A stretch of DNA of 64,000 nucleotides from an uncultured Eubacteriales bacterium (GTDB taxonomy: Bacteria; Bacillota; Clostridia; Lachnospirales; Lachnospiraceae). Shown here piece by piece: positions 42,018-51,688 of the stretch (position 1 is its first letter; each line of letters starts with the position of its first letter). The position numbers were made by a program, and so were the translations under genes. Location of the stretch: the NCBI GenBank assembly GCA_949292785.1, contig CASFBK010000002.1:1-64000 (forward strand), given 5' to 3'. The notes below the pieces were generated by a model. The model was given only the letters and a program-made list of their open reading frames with translations. It searched no databases and had not been told where the DNA came from.

Positions 42018-42859
42018 AGCGGAAAAAAATAAAAAATACACTGAAATTAACGGTACTGAATGTGATTTTTATTCTTATCTGTATTCTGGTGCTGGTTCCT
42101 ATTCTGTATGCGCTCTCCTTATCCTTCAGTGGAAGCAGCAGTGCGCTGTCCTCGGAGTTCCGGTTGATACCGGAGGATATTACACTTAAAAATTATCAGG
42201 CTATTTTTACGGAAAAGCCTTTTTTGACATGGTTGAAAAATTCTGTGATTTTAAGTGCAGGAACCATGATTCTTGCCATGGGATTTGCAGTAACCGCAGC
42301 ATATGCAGTTTCCAGATACCGGTTCAGGGGGCGTCATGGAATGATGATGACACTGCTGATGCTGAATGCATTTCCGCAGATATTGTCCATGTTTGCCATA
42401 TTCCGTCTTTTTAAGACCATGAATCTGCTGAACTCAAGAATTGGGCTGATTCTGGTATATGCAGGCTCTATGTGCATTTTTGCCATCTGGAACATGAAGG
42501 GATATTTTGATACGATTCCTTTGGATATAGAAGAGGCGGCGAAGATTGACGGCGCCGGGGATTTTCGGATTATGGCAGGGATTGTACTGCCGCTGGCAAG
42601 ACCTGCGATTATTGTAACCGCAGTGATGGTGCTTATTTTTGTGTGGAATGAATATTTGTTTGCGACGACCTTTCTTTTAAACGAGTCCAGTTATACGCTG
42701 GCAGGAGGCTTGTATCAGTTGCAGGCAAGCGATTACAGCAGAAGCTGGCCGCTGTTTACAGCCGCGGCAGTATTGGTATCGGTACCGATATTGATTATTT
42801 TCTTCTGTATACAAAAATACATGGTGTCAGGACTTACCGCAGGCGGTGTAAAAGGCTAA
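42014..42859 (+). CDS. Maltodextrin ABC permease, MalG type
   Basis: A 281-aa permease with six membrane segments and the EAA motif EEAAKIDGAGDFRIMAGIV (about residues 173-191). It starts within the last codons of the MalF-type gene. The C-terminal SGLTAGGVKG ending is characteristic of MalG. Confidence 0.9.
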   Translation: MKRKKIKNTLKLTVLNVIFILICILVLVPILYALSLSFSGSSSALSSEFRLIPEDITLKNYQAIFTEKPFLTWLKNSVILSAGTMILAMGFAVTAAYAVSRYRFRGRHGMMMTLLMLNAFPQILSMFAIFRLFKTMNLLNSRIGLILVYAGSMCIFAIWNMKGYFDTIPLDIEEAAKIDGAGDFRIMAGIVLPLARPAIIVTAVMVLIFVWNEYLFATTFLLNESSYTLAGGLYQLQASDYSRSWPLFTAAAVLVSVPILIIFFCIQKYMVSGLTAGGVKG

Positions 42860-42871
42860 TAAGGAGGAGTT

Positions 42872-44602
42872 ATGCAGTTACAGGCAGTTTTACATGTCCC
42901 ATTGTCTAACTATGCGTTTGCGGCAGACCAGACAGCTCTGGTGATACGTCTTCGGACAGCAAAAGATGACATGCGGCAGTGCAGTTTGTACTATGGTGAC
43001 CGGGTCTGTGAAAAAGACCCCATAGATGTGACAGAAATAAACATGAAAAAAATCGCTTCGGATCATCTGTTTGATTATTACGAGGCAGAAATAAAAGATG
43101 ATTATACACGGGTGTGTTACTATTTTAAGCTGGAGGATGGAAAGGAGCATATTTTTTATAGCGGATATGGGTTCAGTCAGGAGATGAAGTGTTCGAGAAC
43201 CCAGTATTTTCAGTTTCCTTATATTCGCAGAGAGGATATTCCAAAGATTCCTGCCTGGGCAAAAGAAATGGTAATGTATCATATTTTTCCGGACAGCTTT
43301 GCTACGGAGAAAAACCGGATTTCAGAAAAGGAATGTTGTATAGAAAAAGAGGGAAAGGTGTACAAAAGCCATCAGGGCGGAACCCTCAAGGGGATAATGG
43401 AATCCCTGGATTACATTGCCGGGCTCGGTGTGAATTGTGTCTATCTGAACCCGATTTTTGCAGCAGAGTCTTATCATAAGTACGATACCATTGATTACTT
43501 TCGGATAGACCCCTGCTTTGGAACGCTGGAGGAATTTAAGGAGCTGGTAAAACGATTGCACGAAAGAGGAATCCGTATTATTTTAGATGGCGTGTTCAAT
43601 CACTGCGGAGCAGGATTTTTCGCCTTTCAGGATGTGTTGGAAAAGGGGGAGAATTCACCTTATCGGAACTGGTTCTATCAGATGGAATTTCCGGTGCATT
43701 TCGCAAAGCCGCTGAACTATGAAGCCTTCGCCTATGTGAAGGAAATGCCTAAGCTCAATACGGGAAATCCGGAAGTGGTGGAGTATTTTAAGAAAGTAGG
43801 TACATGGTGGATAGAGGAAACCGATATTGATGGCTGGCGGCTGGACGTTGCCAATGAAATCAATCATGATTTCTGGCGGGAGTTTCGAAAGGCAGTCCGT
43901 ACCGTAAAAAAGGATGCTGTTTTAATCGGAGAAATCTGGGAGGATTCGGAAGTCTGGCTGATGGGCGACCAGTTTGATTCTACGATGAATTATACCTTTT
44001 CCTATATCTGTCGGGAATTCTTTGCAGAACATGATATTTCGCTAAAAGAATTTGATGAAAAAATCAATCGAATGCTTCTGCGTTATCCTCATCCGGTCAG
44101 CATGGTTCAGATGAATTTTTTAGATACTCATGATGTGCCAAGATTTTTGTCTTATTGCAAGAATGGAATGGAAGATTTGAAGCAGGCGGTCTTTTTTATG
44201 ATGATGTGTGTGGGAATCCCTTCTGTTTTTTATGGAGACGAGCAGCTCATTGAGGGGATGACAGAGCCGGAGTACCGCAAGCCTATGCCATGGAATTCCC
44301 GTAACCCGCAGATGGAAGCATTTTTTGAAAAATGGATTAAGATACGAAGAGAGTTTCCGGCATTGCAGGAGGGGAAATATGAGACGGCAATGGTGGACGA
44401 GGAACAGGGAATTTACGGATTTCGGCGTTTTACGAAGGAACAGGAGGTGTTAGTCTTACTGAATACCTCGAGTCAGGAAAAACAAGTAGAACTTTCCGAA
44501 ACAGGTAAAAGGCTTATAGATATTGAAAATGGAATAGAATGTGATAAAAAAGAGATAATAATACCAAAAGGCACAGGGAAAGTATATCAGTGCTTGACAT
44601 AG
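42872..44602 (+). CDS. GH13 alpha-glucosidase/neopullulanase (cyclomaltodextrinase-like)
   Basis: A 576-aa cytoplasmic glycoside hydrolase. An N-terminal beta domain (about residues 1-120) is followed by a GH13 barrel. The four conserved regions are DGVFNHCG, GWRLDVANEI (nucleophile Asp), LIGEIWED (acid/base Glu) and FLDTHDVPR (transition-state His-Asp). There is no signal peptide, so it acts on imported maltodextrins or cyclodextrins. AAGGAGG precedes the start, 12 bp after malG. Specificity among neopullulanase, cyclomaltodextrinase and maltogenic amylase is not resolved. Confidence 0.88.
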   Translation: MQLQAVLHVPLSNYAFAADQTALVIRLRTAKDDMRQCSLYYGDRVCEKDPIDVTEINMKKIASDHLFDYYEAEIKDDYTRVCYYFKLEDGKEHIFYSGYGFSQEMKCSRTQYFQFPYIRREDIPKIPAWAKEMVMYHIFPDSFATEKNRISEKECCIEKEGKVYKSHQGGTLKGIMESLDYIAGLGVNCVYLNPIFAAESYHKYDTIDYFRIDPCFGTLEEFKELVKRLHERGIRIILDGVFNHCGAGFFAFQDVLEKGENSPYRNWFYQMEFPVHFAKPLNYEAFAYVKEMPKLNTGNPEVVEYFKKVGTWWIEETDIDGWRLDVANEINHDFWREFRKAVRTVKKDAVLIGEIWEDSEVWLMGDQFDSTMNYTFSYICREFFAEHDISLKEFDEKINRMLLRYPHPVSMVQMNFLDTHDVPRFLSYCKNGMEDLKQAVFFMMMCVGIPSVFYGDEQLIEGMTEPEYRKPMPWNSRNPQMEAFFEKWIKIRREFPALQEGKYETAMVDEEQGIYGFRRFTKEQEVLVLLNTSSQEKQVELSETGKRLIDIENGIECDKKEIIIPKGTGKVYQCLT

Positions 44603-44633
44603 AGTAAATTCGTGCCAATAAAGGATTATTATT

Positions 44634-45599
44634 ATGAAAATAACAAAACGAAAAGTTGCAATCGTAGGATGCGGTCTGGTAGGAAGCTCTACGGCATTTA
44701 GTCTGGTAACCCAGGGAGTCTGCGATGAAGTAATGATGATTGACATTGACAAGGAGCGGGCTTACGGGGAAATGCTGGATTTAAAAGACAGTATTGAGTA
44801 TCTGAATCGTAATGTACAGGTAAGAACCGGAAGCTATGAAGACTGCGGTGACATGGATATTATTGTGATTACCGCAGGAGCGCCGCCCAAGCAGGGACAG
44901 ACCCGGTTAGATACGCTGGAATTGTCTGCAAAAATCTGTAAGGCTATCGTAGAGCCTATTATGAAAAGTGGATTTGACGGCATTTTCATTGCTATTTCCA
45001 ATCCGGTGGATATGATTGCTCATTATATTTACAAATTATCAGGGCTTCCTAAGAATCAGGTAATTGGAACGGGAACAGCCATTGATTCCGCAAGGCTTCA
45101 AAATGACATTGCCCAACTGGTGAATGTAGACCCGAGAAGTGTACATGCCTATTCTATGGGAGAACATGGAGATTCACAAATGGTTCCCTGGTCTACCGTG
45201 ACAGTAGGAGGAAAACCTTTTTATGACGTGATTGCAGATAACAAGGAAATGGTAGGCGAGGTAGATTTAGAGGAACTGGTGTATAAGACCACCCGAAAGG
45301 GATGGGAGATTTTAGAGCGCAAAGGAACGACCTATTATGGAATTGCAACTGCCTGTGTGGGAATTATCAAAGCAATATTAAATGATGAGAACCGCATTAT
45401 TCCGGTATCCACCCTGCTAGAGGGGGAATATGGAGAGTACGATGTATATGCAGGTGTTCCAGTCGTGCTAAACAGAAGCGGTGCATATGATGTACTGGAA
45501 ATCCATATGACGCCCGGAGAACTGGCAAGATTCAAAGAATCCACCAGTGTCATTCGGGCGTACACAGAGAAGATTATGGAATATGATATGTCAGTTTAG
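44634..45599 (+). CDS. ldh: L-lactate dehydrogenase (second copy)
   Basis: A 321-aa LDH/MDH-family enzyme paralogous to that at 18784. Motifs are IVGCGLVGSSTA, PPKQGQTRLDTLE, TAIDSARLQ and GEHGDSQMVPWS with the catalytic His. It follows the GH13 gene by 31 bp and is closed by a strong terminator, so lactate production appears linked to maltodextrin utilisation. No obvious ribosome site precedes the ATG (AAAGG only). Confidence 0.9.
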   Translation: MKITKRKVAIVGCGLVGSSTAFSLVTQGVCDEVMMIDIDKERAYGEMLDLKDSIEYLNRNVQVRTGSYEDCGDMDIIVITAGAPPKQGQTRLDTLELSAKICKAIVEPIMKSGFDGIFIAISNPVDMIAHYIYKLSGLPKNQVIGTGTAIDSARLQNDIAQLVNVDPRSVHAYSMGEHGDSQMVPWSTVTVGGKPFYDVIADNKEMVGEVDLEELVYKTTRKGWEILERKGTTYYGIATACVGIIKAILNDENRIIPVSTLLEGEYGEYDVYAGVPVVLNRSGAYDVLEIHMTPGELARFKESTSVIRAYTEKIMEYDMSV

Positions 45600-45613
45600 A
45601 AAACAGATAATAG

Positions 45614-45654
45614 GCAGTAAATCTCTTGAGGAGAAAGAGATTTACTGCTTTTTT
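45614..45654 (+). terminator. Rho-independent terminator of the maltodextrin operon
   Basis: A perfect 14-bp stem GCAGTAAATCTCTT / AAGAGATTTACTGC with a 7-nt loop and six T. Confidence 0.93.
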
Positions 45655-45692
45655 GAAATTAATCAATATAAAAATTATATAGATAAATCCAA

Positions 45693-45730
45693 ATATTGTA
45701 TTTTACAATATGGAAAAAACATTGTATGAT
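45693..45730 (+). promoter_or_regulatory. Promoter and dyad operator of the second catabolic island
   Basis: The perfect dyad ATATTGTA-TTT-TACAATAT (45693-45711) overlaps the -35 box TTTACA (45702-45707). After 17 bp comes TATGAT (45725-45730), with a third half-site ATTGTA at 45721-45726. The dyad contains a T-N11-A core, as in LysR boxes. Confidence 0.6.
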
Positions 45731-45846
45731 TACTGCAAGTTAATCAAAGCAACCAATTATGGAAACAGGACAAAGGTGTCATAATACCCGCGTTCTGTTT
45801 TTTTGTGGAATTATCCATATCTTACAGGAAGTGAGGAGTGAATGAA

Positions 45847-46887
45847 ATGAAAGCAGTAGTGTATGAAGGAGTAGGAAATTTTCGGCTGGAGGAACGACCG
45901 ATGCCGACATTGTTAGACAGTCGGGATGCAATTGTCAAGGTAACGCTTGCGTCCATATGTTCCAGTGACATCCACATCAAGCATGGAGCAGTGCCACGTG
46001 CAGTTCCGGGAACGATTGTAGGACATGAATTTGTTGCAGAAGTAGTCGAAGTTGGCACAGATGTAAAGAAGTTCAAATCAGGAGACCGGGTAACGGTAAA
46101 TGTGGAAACTTTTTGTGGAGAATGTTTCTTTTGTAAAAGAGGTTATGTGAATAACTGTCAGGATAAGCATGGAGGGTGGGCATTAGGCTGCCGCATTGAT
46201 GGCGGTCAGGCAGAGTATGTAAGAGTACCTTATGCAGATAACGGATTAAATCATATTCCGGAAGGAGTAAGCAATGAAGAAGCACTCTTTGTTGGAGATA
46301 TACTGGCAACCGGTTACTGGGCAGCTCAGATAGCAGAAATCAAACCGGCAGACGCCGTAGTAGTATTAGGAGCCGGACCTACCGGATTGTGTACGTTAGA
46401 ATGTGTGAAATTGTATGGTCCGGAAAAAGTTATTGTAATAGATACCTCAGAGGAACGTCTGGAACTGGCAAAGAAACAAAAAATAGCAGATATAACAATC
46501 AATCCCTTAAAGGAAGATGTAGAGAAAGTGGTTCTCGCACATACAGAAGGCAGAGGTGCCGATGTGGTGTTAGAAGTTGCGGGAGGAAAGGATACGTTCC
46601 AGACCGCGTGGAAGGTAGCAAGACCAAATGCCACTGTATGTATAGTGGCATTATATGAAGATAGTCAGGAATTACCTCTGCCACAGATGTACGGGAAAAA
46701 CCTTACCTTCAAAACCGGAGGTGTAGATGCTTCATGCTGTGAGGATATTTTAAAATTGATTGCCTGCGGAAAGATACGCACAGATTACATGATTACACAT
46801 CGGGTAAAACTGGCAGATATTATGGGGGCATATCATATTTTTGAAAATAAACTGGACCATGTAATCAAGGTGGCAGTAGAGCCATAA
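45847..46887 (+). CDS. Zinc-dependent alcohol dehydrogenase (MDR family)
   Basis: A 346-aa medium-chain dehydrogenase. The catalytic-zinc region has ICSSDIHIKHG and GHEFVAEVVEVG. The structural zinc lobe has CGECFFCKRGYVNNC, and the NAD-binding motif is VVLGAGPTGLC. The start is ATG 45847 (GAGGAG 8 nt before), not GTG 45838. It resembles threonine/sorbitol-type dehydrogenases. As first gene of the island, 71 bp before the binding protein, it may interconvert an alcohol and aldehyde in the same pathway; the substrate is unknown. Confidence 0.85.
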   Translation: MKAVVYEGVGNFRLEERPMPTLLDSRDAIVKVTLASICSSDIHIKHGAVPRAVPGTIVGHEFVAEVVEVGTDVKKFKSGDRVTVNVETFCGECFFCKRGYVNNCQDKHGGWALGCRIDGGQAEYVRVPYADNGLNHIPEGVSNEEALFVGDILATGYWAAQIAEIKPADAVVVLGAGPTGLCTLECVKLYGPEKVIVIDTSEERLELAKKQKIADITINPLKEDVEKVVLAHTEGRGADVVLEVAGGKDTFQTAWKVARPNATVCIVALYEDSQELPLPQMYGKNLTFKTGGVDASCCEDILKLIACGKIRTDYMITHRVKLADIMGAYHIFENKLDHVIKVAVEP

Positions 46888-46958
46888 AAAATAACTGGTA
46901 AAAACGTGCAACCGGGAGTTTAACCTCCCTGCAAATAAATGAGAAAAGAGGTAATATT

Positions 46959-48197
46959 ATGAAAAATGCAGTAAAAAGAGTATTAACAGTAGTAATGGCA
47001 GTGATTCTCTGTGTTGGAATGACCGCATGCGGCAGTGATTCCAGCGGAGCATCCACAGCAGACAAGTCAAAGGAAGAGGCAAAAGGAGGAACCGCTGCAT
47101 CCGGTGATACGATAAAAGTCGGACTTCTTACCGCTTCTAGTGGTGGAACAGCGGTATTAGATGGTTATATTGCCAATGCTGTCATTATGGCAGTGGATGA
47201 AATCAATGAAGCCGGAGGCGTAAATGGAAAGCAGATTGAACTCATAAAAGAAGATTATGCTTCTGATCCTGCCATGGCAGCAGAAAAAGCAGAAAAGCTA
47301 ATCGTAAATGATGGGGTATCCTGTATTATCGGCGTCGTATTATCTTCCTGTCGTCAGGCAGTGTTACCGGTGGTAGAAAAGTATGATAATCTGTTGATTT
47401 ATCCTACGGATTATGAAGGATTAGAACAGTCTGATAATATTATCTATGTAGGTTGTGTGCCAAATCAGCAGATTCAGACAATTGCACCATGGCTGGCAGA
47501 AAATGTTGGAAAGAAAGTATATTTGATTGGAAATGATTATTTATATCCAAGATCTACTCTTGCACAGATGAAAGCTATGTTAGAAGAAAACGGTGCAACA
47601 GTGGTGGGAGAAGAATATATTGCAATGGATGAAACAGATTATACAGCGTCTATTTCCAAGATTATGGATGCTGAACCGGATGTAGTATTTTCCGTATTGG
47701 TAGGAGACTGTATTACTGCATTCCAGAAGCAGTATGCACAATACGGTATCGATGATATTGAAATGTTCCATCTGTGTCTGGATGAATCAGGAGCCGAAGC
47801 AATCGGCATTGAAAGCTGCGAAGGTGTATATTCCGGACAAACATATTTCTGTACCGTAGAAACAGATGCCAACAAAGTATTTAGAGAAAAATATAAAGAA
47901 GCGTATGGTACAGAACCAACCGTATATGCAAGCAATGGATATGTAGCTGCAAACCTTCTGGCAAAAGCATTAGAGTCAGCAGGAGAAGAATTCACAACAG
48001 AAGATTTGGTAAATGCATTCCGCGGACAGAGCTTTGAAGGACCGGCTGGCTTAACAACGGTGTGTGACAATAATCATTGTACCGTAACACCCAGAATTGG
48101 TCAGGTAAATGCAGATGGATTGTTTGATATATTATTTGAGAGTGAATCCCCGGTAGAGCCGGACCCACAAGCGGGAGCAAAATATTATACAGAATAA
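46959..48197 (+). CDS. urtA: Urea/amide-type ABC substrate-binding lipoprotein (UrtA-like)
   Basis: A 412-aa type I periplasmic-binding-fold lipoprotein with lipobox GMTAC (about Cys23). Segments typical of the UrtA/AmiC/FmdD group are KVGLLTASSGG, EDYASDPAMAAEKAEKLI, YPTDYEGLEQSDNI and CVPNQQIQTIAPWL. AAAGAGG precedes the start. The next four genes encode the matching permeases and ATPases. No urease is in the window, so an amide or a related nitrogenous compound is likelier cargo than urea as a nitrogen source. Confidence 0.85.
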   Translation: MKNAVKRVLTVVMAVILCVGMTACGSDSSGASTADKSKEEAKGGTAASGDTIKVGLLTASSGGTAVLDGYIANAVIMAVDEINEAGGVNGKQIELIKEDYASDPAMAAEKAEKLIVNDGVSCIIGVVLSSCRQAVLPVVEKYDNLLIYPTDYEGLEQSDNIIYVGCVPNQQIQTIAPWLAENVGKKVYLIGNDYLYPRSTLAQMKAMLEENGATVVGEEYIAMDETDYTASISKIMDAEPDVVFSVLVGDCITAFQKQYAQYGIDDIEMFHLCLDESGAEAIGIESCEGVYSGQTYFCTVETDANKVFREKYKEAYGTEPTVYASNGYVAANLLAKALESAGEEFTTEDLVNAFRGQSFEGPAGLTTVCDNNHCTVTPRIGQVNADGLFDILFESESPVEPDPQAGAKYYTE

Positions 48198-48210
48198 AAG
48201 GTTGAAGGAG

Positions 48211-48241
48211 CGAAGGAGCTGTTTGACATACAGCTCTTTCG
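48211..48241 (+). promoter_or_regulatory. Intra-operon stem-loop after the binding-protein gene
   Basis: A 12-bp stem CGAAGGAGCTGT / ACAGCTCTTTCG (one G-U pair) with a 7-nt loop. It may be a partial terminator or mRNA-protecting hairpin that raises binding-protein expression over the permeases. Confidence 0.55.
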
Positions 48242-48269
48242 TCATATTTACAGGATAGGAGGAGTCAAT

Positions 48270-49124
48270 ATGCTTCTTACATTTATTATAAACGGACTCA
48301 TGACAGCGGCATCACTGCTGATGCTGTCCATGGGAATGGCGATTATTTTCGGTATTATGAACGTAGTAAACCTGGCACATGGGGAACTGATTATTATCGG
48401 GGCATATGTGTCATATACGATGATTGGTATTTTACAGCTGCCATTCGGGATTGCTTTGCTAAGTTCCTTTGTGGTAACCGGAATTATTGGTGCAATCATC
48501 GAAAAATTAGTAGTAAAAAAACTATATGGAAAAACAGCAGAGACGTTGTTGGTTACTTATGCATTATCTATGATTTTTCAACAGGTTATTAAGCTGTTAT
48601 ATGGTGCAGGATATATTCATCTGTCTTCACCTGTATCTGGTGCGGTAAAAATAGGAAAAGCGATTATGCCTGTGTATTACATCTGTATTATTGCGGTAGC
48701 AGCAATTATGTTTCTTGTAACTCTTATTTTATTTCACAAGACCAGGCTTGGCATGCAGATTCGTGCAGTTAGTCAGAATCGTACCATGGCAGGATGCCTC
48801 GGAGTAAATGTTAAAAAAATCGATACCCTGACCTTTGCATACGGAGCGGGGCTGACCGGACTTGCCGGTTGTATGATTGCACCAATTAATTCCATTTCAC
48901 CTTTTGTTGGTTCTAATTATATCGTAGATACTTTTATGACGGTGGTATTAGGGGGTGTAGACTCCCTGTTCGGAAGTGTCTTAGGTTCCGTGATTATTGG
49001 AGAAAGCAATGCAGTGATTGGTGGATATATTGATACTGTATTCGCAGAAATGATTGTTGTATTCGCAGTAGTAGTAATAATAAGATTTAAGCCTAAGGGA
49101 CTGATTGTAAGGGAAAGGAGGTAA
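48270..49124 (+). CDS. urtB: ABC permease, UrtB/LivH type
   Basis: A 284-aa permease with about eight membrane segments. The N-terminal MLLTFIINGLMTAASLLML and the region GIMNVVNLAHGELIIIGAYV are standard for LivH/UrtB. TFAYGAGLTGLAGCM and TVVLGGVDSLFGSVLGS form the coupling part. GGAGGAG precedes the ATG. It is followed by the UrtC-type gene after 6 bp. Confidence 0.9.
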   Translation: MLLTFIINGLMTAASLLMLSMGMAIIFGIMNVVNLAHGELIIIGAYVSYTMIGILQLPFGIALLSSFVVTGIIGAIIEKLVVKKLYGKTAETLLVTYALSMIFQQVIKLLYGAGYIHLSSPVSGAVKIGKAIMPVYYICIIAVAAIMFLVTLILFHKTRLGMQIRAVSQNRTMAGCLGVNVKKIDTLTFAYGAGLTGLAGCMIAPINSISPFVGSNYIVDTFMTVVLGGVDSLFGSVLGSVIIGESNAVIGGYIDTVFAEMIVVFAVVVIIRFKPKGLIVRERR

Positions 49125-49130
49125 CAGAGA

Positions 49131-50192
49131 ATGAAACAAAAATTATTTTCGAAGGACAATCCCATGTCCATGATGTTTATCATAGATATTCTGCTGTTTG
49201 TCTTTCTTGCGATTTTTCCGTTGTTTGTAAATGAATTTCGATTGCAGATTATGGCAAAGTGTCTCTGCTATATCGTATTTGCCTATTCTCTGGATTTGCT
49301 TTGGGGATATGTAGGACTGATGAGTATGGGACATGCAGTTTTTTTCGGTATAGGTGCATACATTGTGGCAATAGGCTATTCCATGGAGGGTGGAATTCCG
49401 TCTTATATGACAAGTCTTGGAGTTATGAAAGCACCGGGAATTTATTATGTGCTTGCTCATAAACCGATAGCTTTTTTTGCAGCATTGATAGGCTGTGGCG
49501 TAGTAGCCAGTATTCTGGGAGCATTTCTGTTTACCAAAAAAGTGAACAGTGTCTTTTTCTCTTTGATTACCTTTGCATTAGCAAGAGTATTTGAGTTATT
49601 GATTATCAATCAGCAGAAGTATACCGGTGGAGCCAATGGCATTACCCAGGTTCCGTCAAAATTACTGGTAGATGTTGAAATACCGGATAACATATATTAT
49701 TTTGTTCTGCTTGGAATTGTAGTTCTGGTGTATGTATTCTGCCGTTATCTTACAAACAGCAGATATGGATTGATATTGGAAGCAGTTCGTGAAAACGAAG
49801 ACCGCTTGAACTTCTTTGGCTATAATGTGGTCCGGTTTAAGGTAGTTGTTTTTATTATTTCAGCGGTAATTGCAGGACTGGCAGGAATCATGTTTGCTAC
49901 TTCCCAGTCATTTATCGGACCTTCCAATGTAGGCATCTCTGCATCTACAGCGGTATTAGTATGGCTGGCGCTTGGAGGAAGAGGAAATATAACCGGAGCA
50001 ACGGTTGGAACATTGGTAGTCTGCTGGGCAGAAAGCCTTTTTTCGGAGCAGCTTACAGATTATTGGAACATTATCTATGGCATCATGGTACTTCTGGTAG
50101 TGTTTTTCATTCCCAAGGGAATTGTTGGAACCCTGCGGGAAGCAGTGTATAACAAGCGCACAGAAGCAAGGCATAATTTGGAATTAGAGTAG
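49131..50192 (+). CDS. urtC: ABC permease, UrtC/LivM type
   Basis: A 353-aa permease with about nine membrane segments. SLDLLWGYVGLMSMGHAVFF is the characteristic LivM/UrtC motif. AVRENEDRLNFFGYN and ISAVIAGLAGIMFATSQSFI follow. GGAAAGGAGG precedes the start. It pairs with the preceding permease. Confidence 0.9.
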   Translation: MKQKLFSKDNPMSMMFIIDILLFVFLAIFPLFVNEFRLQIMAKCLCYIVFAYSLDLLWGYVGLMSMGHAVFFGIGAYIVAIGYSMEGGIPSYMTSLGVMKAPGIYYVLAHKPIAFFAALIGCGVVASILGAFLFTKKVNSVFFSLITFALARVFELLIINQQKYTGGANGITQVPSKLLVDVEIPDNIYYFVLLGIVVLVYVFCRYLTNSRYGLILEAVRENEDRLNFFGYNVVRFKVVVFIISAVIAGLAGIMFATSQSFIGPSNVGISASTAVLVWLALGGRGNITGATVGTLVVCWAESLFSEQLTDYWNIIYGIMVLLVVFFIPKGIVGTLREAVYNKRTEARHNLELE

Positions 50193-50207
50193 AAAGGGGG
50201 AAAGGAT

Positions 50208-50984
50208 ATGTCAGATATCAGGGAAAACCGTCTTGTAGTTCGTGGATTAAGTGTAAGCTTTAATGGATTTGTAGCAGTAGACCAGGTGGATTTAACCGTA
50301 GAACCGGGAGAAACGAGAGTGATTATCGGACCTAATGGTGCCGGAAAGACAACACTGCTTGATTTAATAACCGGAAAAACTGCCGCTACAGCAGGAACGG
50401 TGGAATTTCGCAATCATCAGCTTGCAGGGAAAAGTACATCAGAAATCTGTAACAAATATCACGTGGGACGTAAGTTTCAGGGACCAAATGTATTTCATGA
50501 ACTGACGGTTCATGAGAATATGCAGCTTGCCATGATGGGAAATCAGTCCATGGGATTTTATGTATTCAGCCAAAAGACCAGAGAGGAAGAGGAGCGGATT
50601 GACGCGTGCCTGAAAAAAGTAAATCTGCTGGAATATAAAGAGGTAAAAGCAAGTTCACTTTCTCACGGACAGAAGCAATGGCTGGAGATTGGAATGGTAA
50701 TTTTACAGAACGCAGAATTAATTGTATTAGATGAACCTACCGCAGGAATGACAGCAGAAGAGACCTACAAGACCGGAGAAATGATAAAGAATAATCTAAA
50801 AGAAAAAACAGTATTGGTTATTGAACATGATATGGATTTTGTAAAACAGATTGCAGAAAAAGTAACGGTTCTTCATCAGGGGCGTGTGTTGGCGGAGGGA
50901 ACCTTTGAAGAGATGGAAAATGATCCTCGTGTCATCTCGGTATACCTGAAACAGACAGAAGAAGAGGAGGATGCGAAATGTTAG
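50208..50984 (+). CDS. urtD: ABC ATPase, UrtD type
   Basis: A 258-aa ATPase. It has Walker A GPNGAGKTT, the UrtD-like segment VGRKFQGPNVFHELTVHEN, signature LSHGQKQWLEIGMV and Walker [12 protein letters not shown]. It overlaps the UrtE-type gene by 7 bp. The VGRKFQ-P-VF element favours the urea/amide branch over LivG. Confidence 0.9.
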   Translation: MSDIRENRLVVRGLSVSFNGFVAVDQVDLTVEPGETRVIIGPNGAGKTTLLDLITGKTAATAGTVEFRNHQLAGKSTSEICNKYHVGRKFQGPNVFHELTVHENMQLAMMGNQSMGFYVFSQKTREEEERIDACLKKVNLLEYKEVKASSLSHGQKQWLEIGMVILQNAELIVLDEPTAGMTAEETYKTGEMIKNNLKEKTVLVIEHDMDFVKQIAEKVTVLHQGRVLAEGTFEEMENDPRVISVYLKQTEEEEDAKC

Positions 50985-51676
50985 AGTTAAAGGACGTACA
51001 TGTAAGCTATGGGAAAAGTAAAGTAATCAATGGGATTGATTTTTCCATGGAGACCACAGAAAAAGTAGCGTTGCTGGGAAGAAACGGAGTGGGAAAAACC
51101 ACATTGCTGAAAAGTTTAATTGGTGTACTGCCAGTAGAGTCAGGAGAAATCAGATATGAAGACACCCTGATGAACAAAAAGAATACCTATGAACGTTCCG
51201 CTGCCGGGATTGCTTATGTGCCTCAGGGGAGAGAAATTATTCCTGATTTTACCGTAAAAGAGAATCTGGAGCTGGGCGGTATTTCCGTCAAAAAGAATAT
51301 GGTAAATGACAGAATAGAGGAAGTATTGGGATATTTCCCGGCACTGAAAAAGCATTACATTCGTAAAGGAGGCGTATTGTCGGGCGGGCTGCAGCAACAG
51401 CTGGCAATTTCCAGAGCATTGATGTCTCACCCTAAAATTCTTTTGTTAGACGAGCCAACGGAAGGTATTCAGCCCAACGTTGTAGCTGAAATAGCGGATA
51501 TTTTGAATCGTATACATGTGGAAATGAATGTCGGGTTGATTTTAGTGGAACAAAATCTGAAGTTTGCATTTCACATCTGTGATTCTTACATTCTGATGCA
51601 GAAAGGAAAAATTGCAAATGCAGGAAAGAATGGAGAACTAACAGATGACATTATCAAAAAATATTTGACCGTATAG
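50978..51676 (+). CDS. urtE: ABC ATPase, UrtE type
   Basis: A 232-aa ATPase. It has Walker A GRNGVGKTT, YVPQGREIIPDFTVKENL, signature LSGGLQQQLAISRAL and Walker B LLLDEPTEGIQPN. The TEGIQP element is characteristic of UrtE. It is followed by the nitrilase-family gene after 12 bp, within the same transcript. Confidence 0.9.
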   Translation: MLELKDVHVSYGKSKVINGIDFSMETTEKVALLGRNGVGKTTLLKSLIGVLPVESGEIRYEDTLMNKKNTYERSAAGIAYVPQGREIIPDFTVKENLELGGISVKKNMVNDRIEEVLGYFPALKKHYIRKGGVLSGGLQQQLAISRALMSHPKILLLDEPTEGIQPNVVAEIADILNRIHVEMNVGLILVEQNLKFAFHICDSYILMQKGKIANAGKNGELTDDIIKKYLTV

Positions 51677-51688
51677 GAGGAAAGCAGG

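Noticed and set aside
46959-51676. Reading the second importer as a branched-chain amino acid (Liv) system
   Set aside because: The binding protein's YEGLEQSDNI and PNQQIQ segments and the ATPase TEGIQP and VGRKFQ elements point to the urea/amide branch.
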